Shown: positions 25,299-33,063 of the stretch, one piece after another | Layout of the letters: every line of letters starts with the position of its first letter | Position numbering within the stretch: position 1 is the stretch's first letter | Made by a program: the position numbers and the translations under genes | The notes under the pieces: generated by a model | What the model saw: the letters and a program-made list of their open reading frames with translations, nothing else | The model's database searches: none | Told to the model about the DNA's origin: nothing | Assembly: GCF_900188345.1 (NCBI RefSeq) | Contig: NZ_FZOD01000017.1 | Location: 62,001-126,000, forward strand | DNA from: Streptosporangium subroseum | GTDB lineage: Bacteria > Actinomycetota > Actinomycetes > Streptosporangiales > Streptosporangiaceae | Length of the DNA: 64,000 bases | Reading direction: 5' to 3'

Positions 25299-25976
25299 AT
25301 GACCGAAGAGCCCTCCATGCTGCCGCGGCTGACGCTGTCGCGGCAGATCCGCGACTCACTGGTCAGCCGGATCGTCTCCGGCCAGTTCAGGCCCGGCGAG
25401 CGGCTGGTGGAGACGAGACTCGCGGCGACGTACGGCACGAGCCAGGCGCCCGTCCGCGAGGCACTGCGCGAGCTGGAGGTCATGCGGCTGGTGGAGACCC
25501 AGCCGCGCCGGGGCACCTTCGTGCGCCCCTTCGTCCACGAGACGCTCCGGGAGAGCTACGTCGTACGGGCCGCGCTGGAGGAGACGGCCGTCCGCCTGGC
25601 CCTGCTCGCCGGGACCGTTCCGGTGGAGGCGCTCCGATCGGAAGTGGAGGCGATGCGGGCCGCCGCCGCCGAGGGTGACGGCGAGGCCTCGGCGCGGGCA
25701 AGCGTGTCCTTCCACCGTCGCATCGTCGAGGCCGCCAGAAACGAGCTGCTCAGGCTCTCGTGGGAGGGCCTGCAGATCGAGGCGCGCACGTCGGTCACGA
25801 TGCTCGCGACCAACATGGACCTGGGCGACATCGCCCGCGACCACGCGGCGCTGCTGGAGGCGATCGAGCTCGGCGACCTGGAGACGGCCTGCAAGCACGC
25901 CCGCGACCACCAGTGGCACTACGCCGATCTCCCGCACGACGCCCACGGCCGGATCCGCGACACCGCCGCCGGCTGA
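25299..25976 (+). CDS. GntR-family regulator with FCD domain
   Basis: 225 residues. The N-terminal winged helix has the GntR pattern RIVSGQFRPGERLVETRLAATYGTS-type start, then PVREALRELEVMRLVE and PRRGTFVRPF. The C-terminal all-helical FCD domain (about residues 90-215) has an R-x-x-LE segment and two His positions (FHRRIVEA and DHAALLEAI) of the usual metal/ligand site. It faces the catabolic operon and is the obvious repressor of it, with the pathway substrate or an intermediate as inducer. The inducer is inferred only. Confidence 0.92.
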   Translation: MTEEPSMLPRLTLSRQIRDSLVSRIVSGQFRPGERLVETRLAATYGTSQAPVREALRELEVMRLVETQPRRGTFVRPFVHETLRESYVVRAALEETAVRLALLAGTVPVEALRSEVEAMRAAAAEGDGEASARASVSFHRRIVEAARNELLRLSWEGLQIEARTSVTMLATNMDLGDIARDHAALLEAIELGDLETACKHARDHQWHYADLPHDAHGRIRDTAAG

Positions 25977-26047
25977 ACCACCGTACGCGGGGACGCCCTC
26001 CTGGTTTCGGACCGCGCTCCGCCGGTTACGGAGGGTCCCGACGGTCA

Positions 26048-26076
26048 TTGACTTGAATAAGTCACGTGGCTTAAAT
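26048..26076 (+). promoter_or_regulatory. Promoter with overlapping TetR-type operator
   Basis: -35 TTGACT (26,048-26,053), 17-bp spacer, -10 TTAAAT (26,071-26,076). A perfect inverted repeat TGACTT-GAAT-AAGTCA (26,049-26,064) overlaps the -35 and the spacer, a position for repression. It drives the P450 relic, the TetR gene and probably ferredoxin, so autoregulation by the TetR protein is likely. Confidence 0.7.
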
Positions 26077-26104
26077 GGAGGTGCCCCCGGCGTAGGAGAT
26101 GCTG

Positions 26105-26272
26105 ATGAGTGAGTCCGGCACGCAGGAGTACCCCTTCCGTAACCCGACAGCGCTGGAGCCGCCCGAGGACGTCGAGGTGCCCACCCTGGATCTGGCCGTA
26201 CCCGCCGACACCCTCGCCCGCCGCGAAGGGCTTCTGGTCGGCGGGCTCCAGCAGATCCCCGGGAGCCGGTGA
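26105..26272 (+). pseudogene. Cytochrome P450 relic with internal deletion
   Basis: A 55-codon frame with AGGAG 6 nt upstream. Residues 1-20 (EYPFRNPTALEPPE) match the very N-terminus of bacterial P450s, and residues 24-55 (LDLAVPADTLARREGLLVGGLQQIP) match the very C-terminus, so about 350 codons including the haem Cys are gone. The deletion kept the frame. Its stop overlaps the next GTG (GTGA). The adjacent ferredoxin supports a former P450-ferredoxin operon. It cannot be an active P450; it may survive as a leader for TetR translation. Confidence 0.75.
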
Positions 26273-26925
26273 CCGTGGCCGCTTCCCAGACCAGGCCCGA
26301 GCGCGGGCGGGAGACCCGCGAGGCGATTCTCACCACCGCCGAGCGGCTGTTCGCCGAGCACGGCATCGCGATGGTCTCCAACCGTCAGATCGGCGAGGCG
26401 GCCGGACAGTCCAACAACTACGCGGTGGGCTACCACTTCGGCACCAAGGCAGACCTCGTGCGTGAGATCGTGCACCGCCACACGGCGGCGAAGGAACGGC
26501 GGCGCCTGGAACTGCTGGCCGAGATCAAGGGCTCGTCCGACCTGCGCGAATGGGTCTCCTGCCTGGTGCGCCCGACCATCGACCACCTGGCGTCCCTGGG
26601 GAGTCCCACCTGGCATGCCAGGTTCATCGCGCAGGCGGACACCGAGCCCGCGTTCCGCCAGATCGTCATCGCCGAGGTGATCGCCACCCCTTCGATGCGG
26701 CAGAACCTCGAAGGGCTTTTCCGGCTGGTGCCGGGCCTGCCCGAGGAGATCAGGCGCGAACGCGGCGACATGAGCCGGCTGTTGATCGTGCACATGCTGG
26801 CCGAGCGGGAGCGCGCCCTGCACGAGGGCACCGCGCCGGGGCGGGCCACCTGGGAGGCGACGGCGGTCGGATTGATCGACGCGATCGTCGGGCTGTGGCT
26901 GGCCCCGGTCACCTCCACACCTTGA
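26269..26925 (+). CDS. TetR/AcrR-family regulator
   Basis: 218 residues with the TetR HTH at about residues 12-60 (REAILTTAERLFAEHG, then VSNRQIGEAAGQSNNYAVGYHFGTKADLV). The C-terminal ligand domain is not specific enough to name an effector. The GTG start overlaps the P450 relic stop; a GTG two codons later is also possible. Likely represses the promoter at 26,048. Confidence 0.9.
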   Translation: MTVAASQTRPERGRETREAILTTAERLFAEHGIAMVSNRQIGEAAGQSNNYAVGYHFGTKADLVREIVHRHTAAKERRRLELLAEIKGSSDLREWVSCLVRPTIDHLASLGSPTWHARFIAQADTEPAFRQIVIAEVIATPSMRQNLEGLFRLVPGLPEEIRRERGDMSRLLIVHMLAERERALHEGTAPGRATWEATAVGLIDAIVGLWLAPVTSTP

Positions 26926-26982
26926 TCACACCGGGTCTCGGCCTCAGGCCGGCCCGCCGACCTCGAAAAGGAAAGAACGACT

Positions 26983-27183
26983 ATGGATGTGGCCGTTGAC
27001 CGCGACATGTGCTGCGGAGCGGGGCAGTGCGTACTGCTCGTCCCGCAGGTGTTCGACCAGGGGGAGGACGACGGCATCGTCCTGCTGCTGGACCCGGCCC
27101 CGGCCGAGCCGCTGCACGCGGCCGTCCGGGAGGCCGCGAGCGTCTGTCCCACCGGGGCGATTCGCCTGGACCGGCAGGGGTGA
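26983..27183 (+). CDS. 3Fe-4S/4Fe-4S ferredoxin of the P450-partner type
   Basis: A 66-residue ferredoxin starting at MDVAVDRDMC. Three cluster ligands are clear: the Cys of CCGAGQC (first and last) and the SVCPTGAI Cys. The residue between (AGQ-x-C, Gly in place of a fourth Cys) fits 3Fe-4S ferredoxins that feed actinomycete P450s. RBS AAAGGAAAG precedes the ATG. With the neighbouring P450 gone, it has no local partner; the P450 at 50,204 has no ferredoxin beside it and could use this one. Confidence 0.9.
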   Translation: MDVAVDRDMCCGAGQCVLLVPQVFDQGEDDGIVLLLDPAPAEPLHAAVREAASVCPTGAIRLDRQG

Positions 27184-27911
27184 CGCGACCGGATGCCCTG
27201 CTGAGGGCCGATCCGCCGCTGGACTACTACCTGGTCTTCGCCACGGCGGGGGACCGGGGCCGTGGAGCACCGCCGTCGGGAATCCTGGTCGAGGAGTTCC
27301 TCCTGTGCGACGACTACACCGCGGCCGGCATCGACGGCGTCGAGTGGACGCCGGCCGTCGGCGCCTGGTGCGGTTCTCCGGCGTCGAGCCGAGCCATCCG
27401 CACCGATGCGAGGCTGCGGGAGCGGGTGGCCGTGGTGAGCCGCCGCGATGCCGGAACCGCCTACACGATGCTCGGCGGGGGCGAACTGCCGCATGAGGCA
27501 GCCATCCGCACCTTCTTCCGCGACTGCCAGCCGCTGCCCGCCGCCGCCCCGCTGGACCTGGGCTCCATACCCGGCGAACCAGGTGGCGGGACGCGCCTCT
27601 ACCGCATCCTGTTCGCCGGGGAGTTCGGCGAGCGCGGCCTGGCGAACGTGTGGCCGGTCCTGAGGCTGGAACCGGTCGGAGACCCGGCGGATCCGGAGGC
27701 GCGCGTGATCGGCACGGCGACGGCGACCACCGCCGGCCACACCCTCACCTGGGAGCTGCGCCGGATCGGGCCGGGCATCGCCTGGTGCCTCGACGTGACC
27801 GTGCACCTGGGCGCCGGCCCGGTCTCCGCCATCGGGACGCTGCTCCACCACCACCGGCAGACGATCCGCGAGCAGGGGCTGATTCCCGTCACGATAGAAC
27901 GCTTCACCTGA
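27180..27911 (+). CDS. Protein of unknown function, coupled to ferredoxin
   Basis: 243 residues from a GTG that overlaps the ferredoxin stop (GTGA). No signal peptide or membrane segment. Trp and Gly are frequent, with blocks such as YYLVFATAGDRG, LYRILFAGEFGERG and TIREQGLIPVTIERF. I do not recognise a family. Context (ferredoxin, former P450) suggests a role in the same oxidation pathway. Confidence 0.65.
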   Translation: MTRPDALLRADPPLDYYLVFATAGDRGRGAPPSGILVEEFLLCDDYTAAGIDGVEWTPAVGAWCGSPASSRAIRTDARLRERVAVVSRRDAGTAYTMLGGGELPHEAAIRTFFRDCQPLPAAAPLDLGSIPGEPGGGTRLYRILFAGEFGERGLANVWPVLRLEPVGDPADPEARVIGTATATTAGHTLTWELRRIGPGIAWCLDVTVHLGAGPVSAIGTLLHHHRQTIREQGLIPVTIERFT

Positions 27912-28040
27912 GAGTCCGGCCGAACTCAAGGGTCCTCGACGAGAGTTCTTCCCGGTCGGCCTGGACGCGATCGGCCGAACGTGGCGCGGCGACGACCGGC
28001 CGGGCCACGCCGGTCGTGGCGAACACCGGTGCGGTGGTGG

Positions 28041-28880
28041 TCAGTCTTCGAAGGACTGCCGGCCGAGGGCGTCCAGAAACTCGAAATTCTCCGCGGTGGC
28101 CGACCCGGGCTGGGGCCGGAAGATCACCAAGCGGTGCCCGGTGGTGGAACTGAGCAAAAAATCGCATTGCACGTCCAGCTGCCCGGCATATGGGTGGATC
28201 ATCGTCTTGAGAGTGGACCGCAGGGGCGCGACCTCCATGTCGTCCCAGTAGCGGCGGAACTCCTCGCTGGCCTCGGTCAGATCCGCGATGAGCTGGTCGC
28301 TGACGGCGTCCCGGCCACGGTGAGCGGCGGTGGCGCGCAGGTCCGCCGCGTAGCCACGCCCGATCGCCTCGTACTCCGCGGGAACGTTGAGGGCCCGCGA
28401 CGCCGGATCGGTGAACCAGCGCCAGGTCACGTTGCCCGCGCGGTCGCCGCCGTGTACCCATGGGCCGATGAGCGCGTGACTGAGCCGATTCTGCGCGAGC
28501 ATGTTGGTCAGGTCGTCGACGACGTGCGCGGGCACGGTGGTCAGCGCGTCGAGCAGGAACATCATCGCCGGGTCGACATAACCGCCGGTCGCGCCCAACC
28601 GGGGCGGCGGATAGCCTGCCAGGTGATAGAGATGATCGCGCTCGTCCACCGACAGCCGCAATGCCCGGGCCAGGCTCGCCAGCAGCGCCTTGGAGGGTCT
28701 GGCGTTGCGAGACTGCTCCAGCCGCTCGTAGTAGTCCACGGACACGTCGGCCAGCAACGCGACCTCGGAACGGCGCAGGCCGGGTGTGCGCCGGCGTCCG
28801 CCGGGCACGAGCCCCACATCCGCCGGCCGCAGCACCTCCCGGCGGGCCCTCAGAAAACTGCCTACGTCGCCGTGCTTCAC
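28041..28880 (-). CDS. XRE-type regulator with MmyB-like ligand domain
   Basis: About 279 residues. The N-terminal HTH reads LRARREVLRPADVGLVPG and RTPGLRRSEVALLADVS with the YYERLEQSR helix typical of this actinomycete group. The C-terminal domain (from about residue 100) matches MmyB-like PAS-fold regulators (RWFTDPASRALN, AGQLDVQCDFLL). A GTG at 28,880 with AGGAG upstream is preferred to the ATG at 28,904. These regulators usually control a neighbouring oxidoreductase, here the aldo/keto reductase 7 bp upstream in the same orientation. Confidence 0.88.
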   Translation of the reverse strand: MKHGDVGSFLRARREVLRPADVGLVPGGRRRTPGLRRSEVALLADVSVDYYERLEQSRNARPSKALLASLARALRLSVDERDHLYHLAGYPPPRLGATGGYVDPAMMFLLDALTTVPAHVVDDLTNMLAQNRLSHALIGPWVHGGDRAGNVTWRWFTDPASRALNVPAEYEAIGRGYAADLRATAAHRGRDAVSDQLIADLTEASEEFRRYWDDMEVAPLRSTLKTMIHPYAGQLDVQCDFLLSSTTGHRLVIFRPQPGSATAENFEFLDALGRQSFED

Positions 28881-28887
28881 GATGCAC

Positions 28888-29883
28888 TCACTCCTGAATC
28901 GCACTCATCGCGACCGGCGTGTAACGCTCGCCCGCCACGGCGCCGGCCGGAACCGCCTCGTCCAGCGCCATGAGCGTCTCGGCGTCCAGCACGAGGTCTG
29001 CCGCGGCGACGTTGTCTTCCAGGTAGACCCGGCGCTTGGTGCCGGGGATCGCGGTCACACCCTGCGCGAGCACCCACGCCAGCGCCAACCGACCAGGCGT
29101 TACACCACGATTCTCGGCGATGGTCCGGACCTTGTCGACCAGCCGGAGGTTGTGCTCCAGGCTCTCCCCCAGGAAGCGGGGGGCCGTGCGGCGGAAGTCC
29201 CCCTCCGGCAACCCCTCCACCGAGCGCAGACCACCGGTGAGGAACCCGCGCCCCAGGGGCGAGTACGCCACGAACCCGATGCCCAGCTCCCGTACGGTGT
29301 CCAGCACACCGTTGGACTCCACCGTACGCGTGAACAGCGAGTACTCCGTCTGCACCGCGGAGAGCGGGGCGGCGGAGTGAGCCGCGCGGATGCTCTCCGC
29401 CGACGCCTCGCTGATCCCCAGGTAGCGCACCTTTCCCTCGGCGACCAGTTCCCCCAGAGCGCCGAAGGACTCCTCCACCGGCACCTTCGGGTCAACCCGG
29501 TGCAGGTAGTACAGATCAATGTAATCCGTGCCCAGACGACGGAGCGACCCCTCGACCGACCGGCGCAGATAGTCGGACCGGCCGTTCGGACCACCGACGA
29601 TCTTCCCCGTCTCGTCAAGGGTCACACCCCCGCCCTTGGTGGCCACCACAACCTGGTCGCGATGGGCCGACACCGCCCGTCCCAGCAGTTCCTCGCCGCT
29701 GAACGGGCCGTACATGTCCGCAGTGTCGAACATCGACACACCGAGCTCGATCGCCCGGTGCACCGTGGCGACGGCCTCCACGTCGTCCGGAGTGCCGTAC
29801 ATCGCGGTCATGCCCATCGTGCCGAGTCCCTCGACCGAGGTCACCAGGCCCTGGCCGCCGACCGAATGCGTGTTCATGCTCAT
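28888..29883 (-). CDS. Aldo/keto reductase
   Basis: A 331-residue AKR with the complete catalytic tetrad: FDTADMYG (Asp and Tyr), VVATKGGG (Lys) and YYLHRVD (His). The C-terminal PGTKRRVYLEDN loop contacts NADPH phosphate. Starts at MSMNTHSVGG (29,883); the open frame continues upstream without family similarity. Reduces an aldehyde or ketone with NADPH. Followed closely by the XRE-type regulator. Confidence 0.92.
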   Translation of the reverse strand: MSMNTHSVGGQGLVTSVEGLGTMGMTAMYGTPDDVEAVATVHRAIELGVSMFDTADMYGPFSGEELLGRAVSAHRDQVVVATKGGGVTLDETGKIVGGPNGRSDYLRRSVEGSLRRLGTDYIDLYYLHRVDPKVPVEESFGALGELVAEGKVRYLGISEASAESIRAAHSAAPLSAVQTEYSLFTRTVESNGVLDTVRELGIGFVAYSPLGRGFLTGGLRSVEGLPEGDFRRTAPRFLGESLEHNLRLVDKVRTIAENRGVTPGRLALAWVLAQGVTAIPGTKRRVYLEDNVAAADLVLDAETLMALDEAVPAGAVAGERYTPVAMSAIQE

Positions 29884-29975
29884 GGTTTGATCGTCCACTT
29901 CTCTTGTCGGGCCCGCCTCGTTCGGCGGCCACGTGAGAAGCATGCGGCCGGGGTGGAAACCTTCCAGCGTCCTCC

Positions 29976-30101
29976 CTAGCCCCGTCTTCGCAGGACGACG
30001 CTGCCGACTTCGGCGTTCTCTGGCGCCTGGGTGACCGGATTCGCGGCCTCGACGAGGCCTGCGGCGCCGTCGAGCCCGTGGACGTACTCGGTGTTCTTCA
30101 T
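29976..30101 (-). CDS. Possible 41-residue protein of unknown identity
   Basis: Begins MKNTEYVHGLDG and ends SVVLRRRG. Nearly every codon ends in G or C and the composition looks coding, more so than the opposite strand. No ribosome site is visible at the ATG, and the frame is open upstream into a palindrome, so it could be the 3' remnant of a longer gene. Not recognised. Confidence 0.3.
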   Translation of the reverse strand: MKNTEYVHGLDGAAGLVEAANPVTQAPENAEVGSVVLRRRG

Positions 30102-30147
30102 GATCGTCAGAGCGTTGAACGGCCTGGTGAACCGTCCGGCGCCGACC

Positions 30148-30182
30148 GCTCTCACCTTCACCGACACGGTGAAGGTGAGAGC
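30148..30182 (-). terminator. Perfect 16-bp palindrome after the LysR gene
   Basis: GCTCTCACCTTCACCG, 3-nt loop ACA, then its exact complement, starting 18 bp beyond the LysR stop. Best read as the terminator of the LysR gene, though no T-run follows. Palindromes with CCTTCAC/GTGAAGG cores also resemble MerR-family operators, but no MerR gene is in view. Confidence 0.55.
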
Positions 30183-30199
30183 ACGGGAAGTCGAAGACG

Positions 30200-31123
30200 C
30201 TATACCGGTGTGCCCACGTCGAGCGCCGCGGCGCGCAGGGCGTCGGCGAGGCGGGCGACCGGCTCGGTCAGCGGGTGCGGAAGCCGCGCCAGGATGAGGC
30301 GCCGCTGTTCCTGCGGGCCGCCGCGCACCGCCACGATCCGCACTCCCGGGGGCACGGCGGCCGCCAGTGAGGCGGACACGGTGGTCAGTCCGCACCCGGC
30401 GGCGACGAGGTGCAGCTTGGCCAGCCAGTCGCGGGCGGTGTGCGCGATCTCGGGCCGCTCGTCCAGCCCGGGCCAGACCCCCATCAGGTTCTCATCGCCG
30501 GAGGAAGGGCTGGCGATCCAGCGCTGACCGCGCAGGTCGGCGACCTCGACGGCGTCATGCCGGGCGAGCGGATGGGTGGCGGGCACCGCGAGGCACAAGC
30601 TGCGCTCGGTGAGCGTCCGCAACTCCAGCGGAGGGGACTCGGTGTCGAGCGGACGGAACGGCGGCGCCGAGGCCAGCAGCGCGAGATCCACCCTGCCGGC
30701 CCGCAGCGCGCGGACCAGCGCGGGGGTGCTGCCCTCCCGGGAGGTGACCGTGATGGCGGGGTGGCTGCGGCGCAGCGCGGCGATGGCCCGGGGCAGCAGG
30801 ACGGCGCCCGCACTGGGGAACCAGCCGACACGCACCGTCCCGGCCTCGACGGGCAGTCCGGCGAGCTCACGCGCCGTGGCGTCGATCTGGTCGAGCACGG
30901 TCGTGGCCCGCCGCAGCACGATGTGCCCGGCGGCGGTCAGCCGCACCCCGTCGTGGCGCCGTTCCAGTAACGGAACCCCCGCCGCCCGTTCGAGGGTGGA
31001 GATCTGCCGGGACACCGCGGACTGGGTGTAGTCCAGCGCGGCCGCCGCAGAGGTGAGCGTGCCTCGCTCGGCCACCTCGCGGAAAACCCGTAGCGCGGTC
31101 AGCGAGGCGTTCGTGAAGTCCAT
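30200..31123 (-). CDS. LysR-family regulator
   Basis: 307 residues with a normal LysR layout: HTH at residues 3-62 (ALRVFREVAERGTLTSAAAALDYTQSAVS-like, here within the 20-residue limit seen as AAALDYTQSAVSRQISTLER) and the effector-binding domain from about residue 90 (VRVGWFPSAG). It is divergent from the SDR gene across a LysR-type dyad, so it probably controls that SDR and itself. Effector unknown. Confidence 0.93.
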   Translation of the reverse strand: MDFTNASLTALRVFREVAERGTLTSAAAALDYTQSAVSRQISTLERAAGVPLLERRHDGVRLTAAGHIVLRRATTVLDQIDATARELAGLPVEAGTVRVGWFPSAGAVLLPRAIAALRRSHPAITVTSREGSTPALVRALRAGRVDLALLASAPPFRPLDTESPPLELRTLTERSLCLAVPATHPLARHDAVEVADLRGQRWIASPSSGDENLMGVWPGLDERPEIAHTARDWLAKLHLVAAGCGLTTVSASLAAAVPPGVRIVAVRGGPQEQRRLILARLPHPLTEPVARLADALRAAALDVGTPV

Positions 31124-31128
31124 GACTT

Positions 31129-31151
31129 TTACGCATACCAGGTGTGCGTAA
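31129..31151. promoter_or_regulatory. LysR-type dyad (TTACGCA-N9-TGCGTAA)
   Basis: Two perfect 7-bp arms (31,129-31,135 and 31,145-31,151) lie 5 bp upstream of the LysR start codon and 43 bp before the SDR start. Size, T/A ends and location fit a LysR recognition-binding site. Confidence 0.7.
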
Positions 31152-31194
31152 CTTTCGCTGGCCGCATGGCTGGCTTCTTCCTAACCTGGACTGC

Positions 31195-32082
31195 ATGAAA
31201 TCCGCACGTATCGCCCTGGTCACCGGGGCCAACCAGGGCATCGGCTTCGCGCTCGTCGAGGGGATGGCCTCCCGGATGGGCCCGGACGACGTGGTCCTGC
31301 TCACCGGGCGCAACGCCCAGCGGGTCGCGGACGCCGCCGCGCTCGTCGCCAAGGCTCCCGGGACGAGGAGCCGGGTGGAGGGCCGGGTGCTCGACGTCAC
31401 CGACGCCGGCGCCGTGGCCGCGATGGCCGCCGAACTCCACGAACGCCACGGCGGGGTGGACATCGTGGTGTCCAATGCGAGCGCCCTGCTCACCCCTGAC
31501 CGGCCGCAGTCCGAGCAGGCCGACGAGTTCATCGACGTCGCCAACGGGGGCACGCACGCGATGCTGCGATCGTTCGGCCCGGTGCTGCGCCCGGGCGGAC
31601 GGCTGGTCGTCATGGCCAGCTCCCTGGGCAGGCTCGGCCATCTGGACCCCCGGCTCCGGCCCCTGTTCGACGGCGCGTCGCTCGACGAGGTCGAGAAGGC
31701 CGTCGAGTCCTGGCGCGCCGCCGTTCACGCCGGGACGGCCGGGGAACGGGGCTGGCCGCACTGGCTCAACGTGCCGTCCAAGGTGGCCCAGATCGCCGCG
31801 GTGCGGGCGGTCGCGGCGCGACGCAGGAAGAACGACGTGCCCGAGGGCACCCTGATCGCGGCGATCTGCCCCGGACTGGTGGACACCCCGCTGTCGCGGC
31901 CGTGGTTCACGGACTTCAGCCAGGCCAGGACTCCGGCACAGGCCGCGCGGGTCGTGCTCGACCTGCTGCTCTCCGAACGGATCGACCCGGCGCTGTACGG
32001 CGAACTCGTCCGCTTCGGCAGCGTGGTGCCCTGGCACGACGGAACACCTCCCCAGGAGCCGGACCGGCTTCTCGCCCCATGA
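31195..32082 (+). CDS. SDR-family protein, carbonyl-reductase-like, catalytic Tyr absent
   Basis: 295 residues starting at MKSARIALVTGAN. TGANQGIG is the cofactor motif, VSNAS replaces NNAG, and ICPGLVDTP follows the active site as in carbonyl reductases. Where YxxxK is expected the sequence is NVPSK: Lys kept, Tyr replaced by Asn. Thus reduction by the standard mechanism is doubtful. It faces the LysR gene across the dyad and is the likely target. Confidence 0.85.
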   Translation: MKSARIALVTGANQGIGFALVEGMASRMGPDDVVLLTGRNAQRVADAAALVAKAPGTRSRVEGRVLDVTDAGAVAAMAAELHERHGGVDIVVSNASALLTPDRPQSEQADEFIDVANGGTHAMLRSFGPVLRPGGRLVVMASSLGRLGHLDPRLRPLFDGASLDEVEKAVESWRAAVHAGTAGERGWPHWLNVPSKVAQIAAVRAVAARRRKNDVPEGTLIAAICPGLVDTPLSRPWFTDFSQARTPAQAARVVLDLLLSERIDPALYGELVRFGSVVPWHDGTPPQEPDRLLAP

Positions 32083-32184
32083 TCCGTCGCGGAGCGAGCA
32101 CGGCCGGGGGCCCGGGGATCTCGTCGAGCGCGCCATGCGATTATCGTCGAAGGCGCTGCCAGCCGCGGTATGGGAGGCGAATCG

Positions 32185-32655
32185 GTGACGGACCGCAAAC
32201 CACCTGGAGTCAGCTTCGAGACGTGGATCGACAAGCAGATCCGCGAGGCCACCGAGCGCGGGGAGTTCGACAACCTGCCCGGCGCCGGCAAACCCCTCCC
32301 CGGCGAGGGCAGGCCGGACGACGAGATGTGGTGGATCAAGCAGAAGATGCAGGCGGAGAACCTGTCGTTCCCGCTGCCGGGGACGCTCGCCCTGCGCAAG
32401 GAGGCCGAAGAGGCCCGGGCGGCGGCGGTGGGCGCGCGGACGGAGGCCGAGGCTCGCAAGATCATCGAGGACATCAACGATAAAATCCGCGAGAGCCACG
32501 GCAAGGCCCTGTCCGGCCCGCCGCTCACCCAGTCGCCCTTCGACGCCGAAGAGGTCGTCGGCGAGTGGCGGATCCGCCACCCCGTCAAGGAGAAACCCGC
32601 CCCCGAACCGCCCCGCGCGAAGCGCTCCTTCTTCCAGCGGATCAGGCGCGGCTGA
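32185..32655 (+). CDS. DUF1992 protein (DnaJ-C28-like)
   Basis: 156 residues from a GTG with GGGAGG seven bases upstream. FETWIDKQIREATERGEFDNLPGAGKPLP-type opening is the DUF1992 hallmark (visible as QIREATERGEFDNLPGAGK), with NEKIRE-like helix later and a basic Pro-rich C-terminus (FFQRIRRG). The domain is shared with animal DNAJC28 proteins, but there is no J domain here. Function unknown. Confidence 0.88.
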   Translation: MTDRKPPGVSFETWIDKQIREATERGEFDNLPGAGKPLPGEGRPDDEMWWIKQKMQAENLSFPLPGTLALRKEAEEARAAAVGARTEAEARKIIEDINDKIRESHGKALSGPPLTQSPFDAEEVVGEWRIRHPVKEKPAPEPPRAKRSFFQRIRRG

Positions 32656-33063
32656 ACCGTTGAAGGTCCGGTACGGATCGCCAGGGCGCCGGATGAGTCG
32701 GACCTTGGCCGGCATGCCTTCCCGCATGGTCACAGGGTGCTGATGGCTGGGCCCGCGAGCACGATGTTGCCGAGCCGCCGGAGCCGGCGGATGACCTCCG
32801 AGCAGCTCGATCCATCGGCCCATGCGCTGTCTGGGAGCACGATCATGGGCTTGGGCCGGTTGGGAGGGCCACACTGCCGTTCCAGGGGCGTAAGTCCCGG
32901 GAATGCGGGCACATCGGTCATGTCGGATCGCTCGACCTAGGCGGACATGTGGAGCATGGGCGATTCGGGCTCATCTGACGGAGCCGGAGCCAAGACACGC
33001 CGGTGCCCACCTCACCCGCCTGCGGCGCGAGCCGTACCGTCACAGCGAGAGCAGGGAATGTTG
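32656..33063. other. Intergenic region containing a hydrolase relic
   Basis: About 400 bp. Apart from the alpha/beta-hydrolase fragment (32,730-32,846) nothing is recognisable. CAGGGA at 33,052-33,057 serves the next gene. Confidence 0.5.
32730..32846 (-). pseudogene. Fragment of an alpha/beta hydrolase
   Basis: About 38 codons reading MIVLPDSAWADGSSCSEVIR and onward to LAGPAISTL. This matches the N-terminal strand and first helix of small alpha/beta hydrolases (VLVHGAWADGSSW type), the same family as the gene at 36,255. The HG oxyanion pair is changed to DS and the rest is missing, so it is a decayed end fragment. Confidence 0.55.

Noticed and set aside
29976..30395. 139-codon minus-strand gene
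   Set aside because: Only the last 41 codons look coding; the rest crosses a palindrome and overlaps the LysR gene end.
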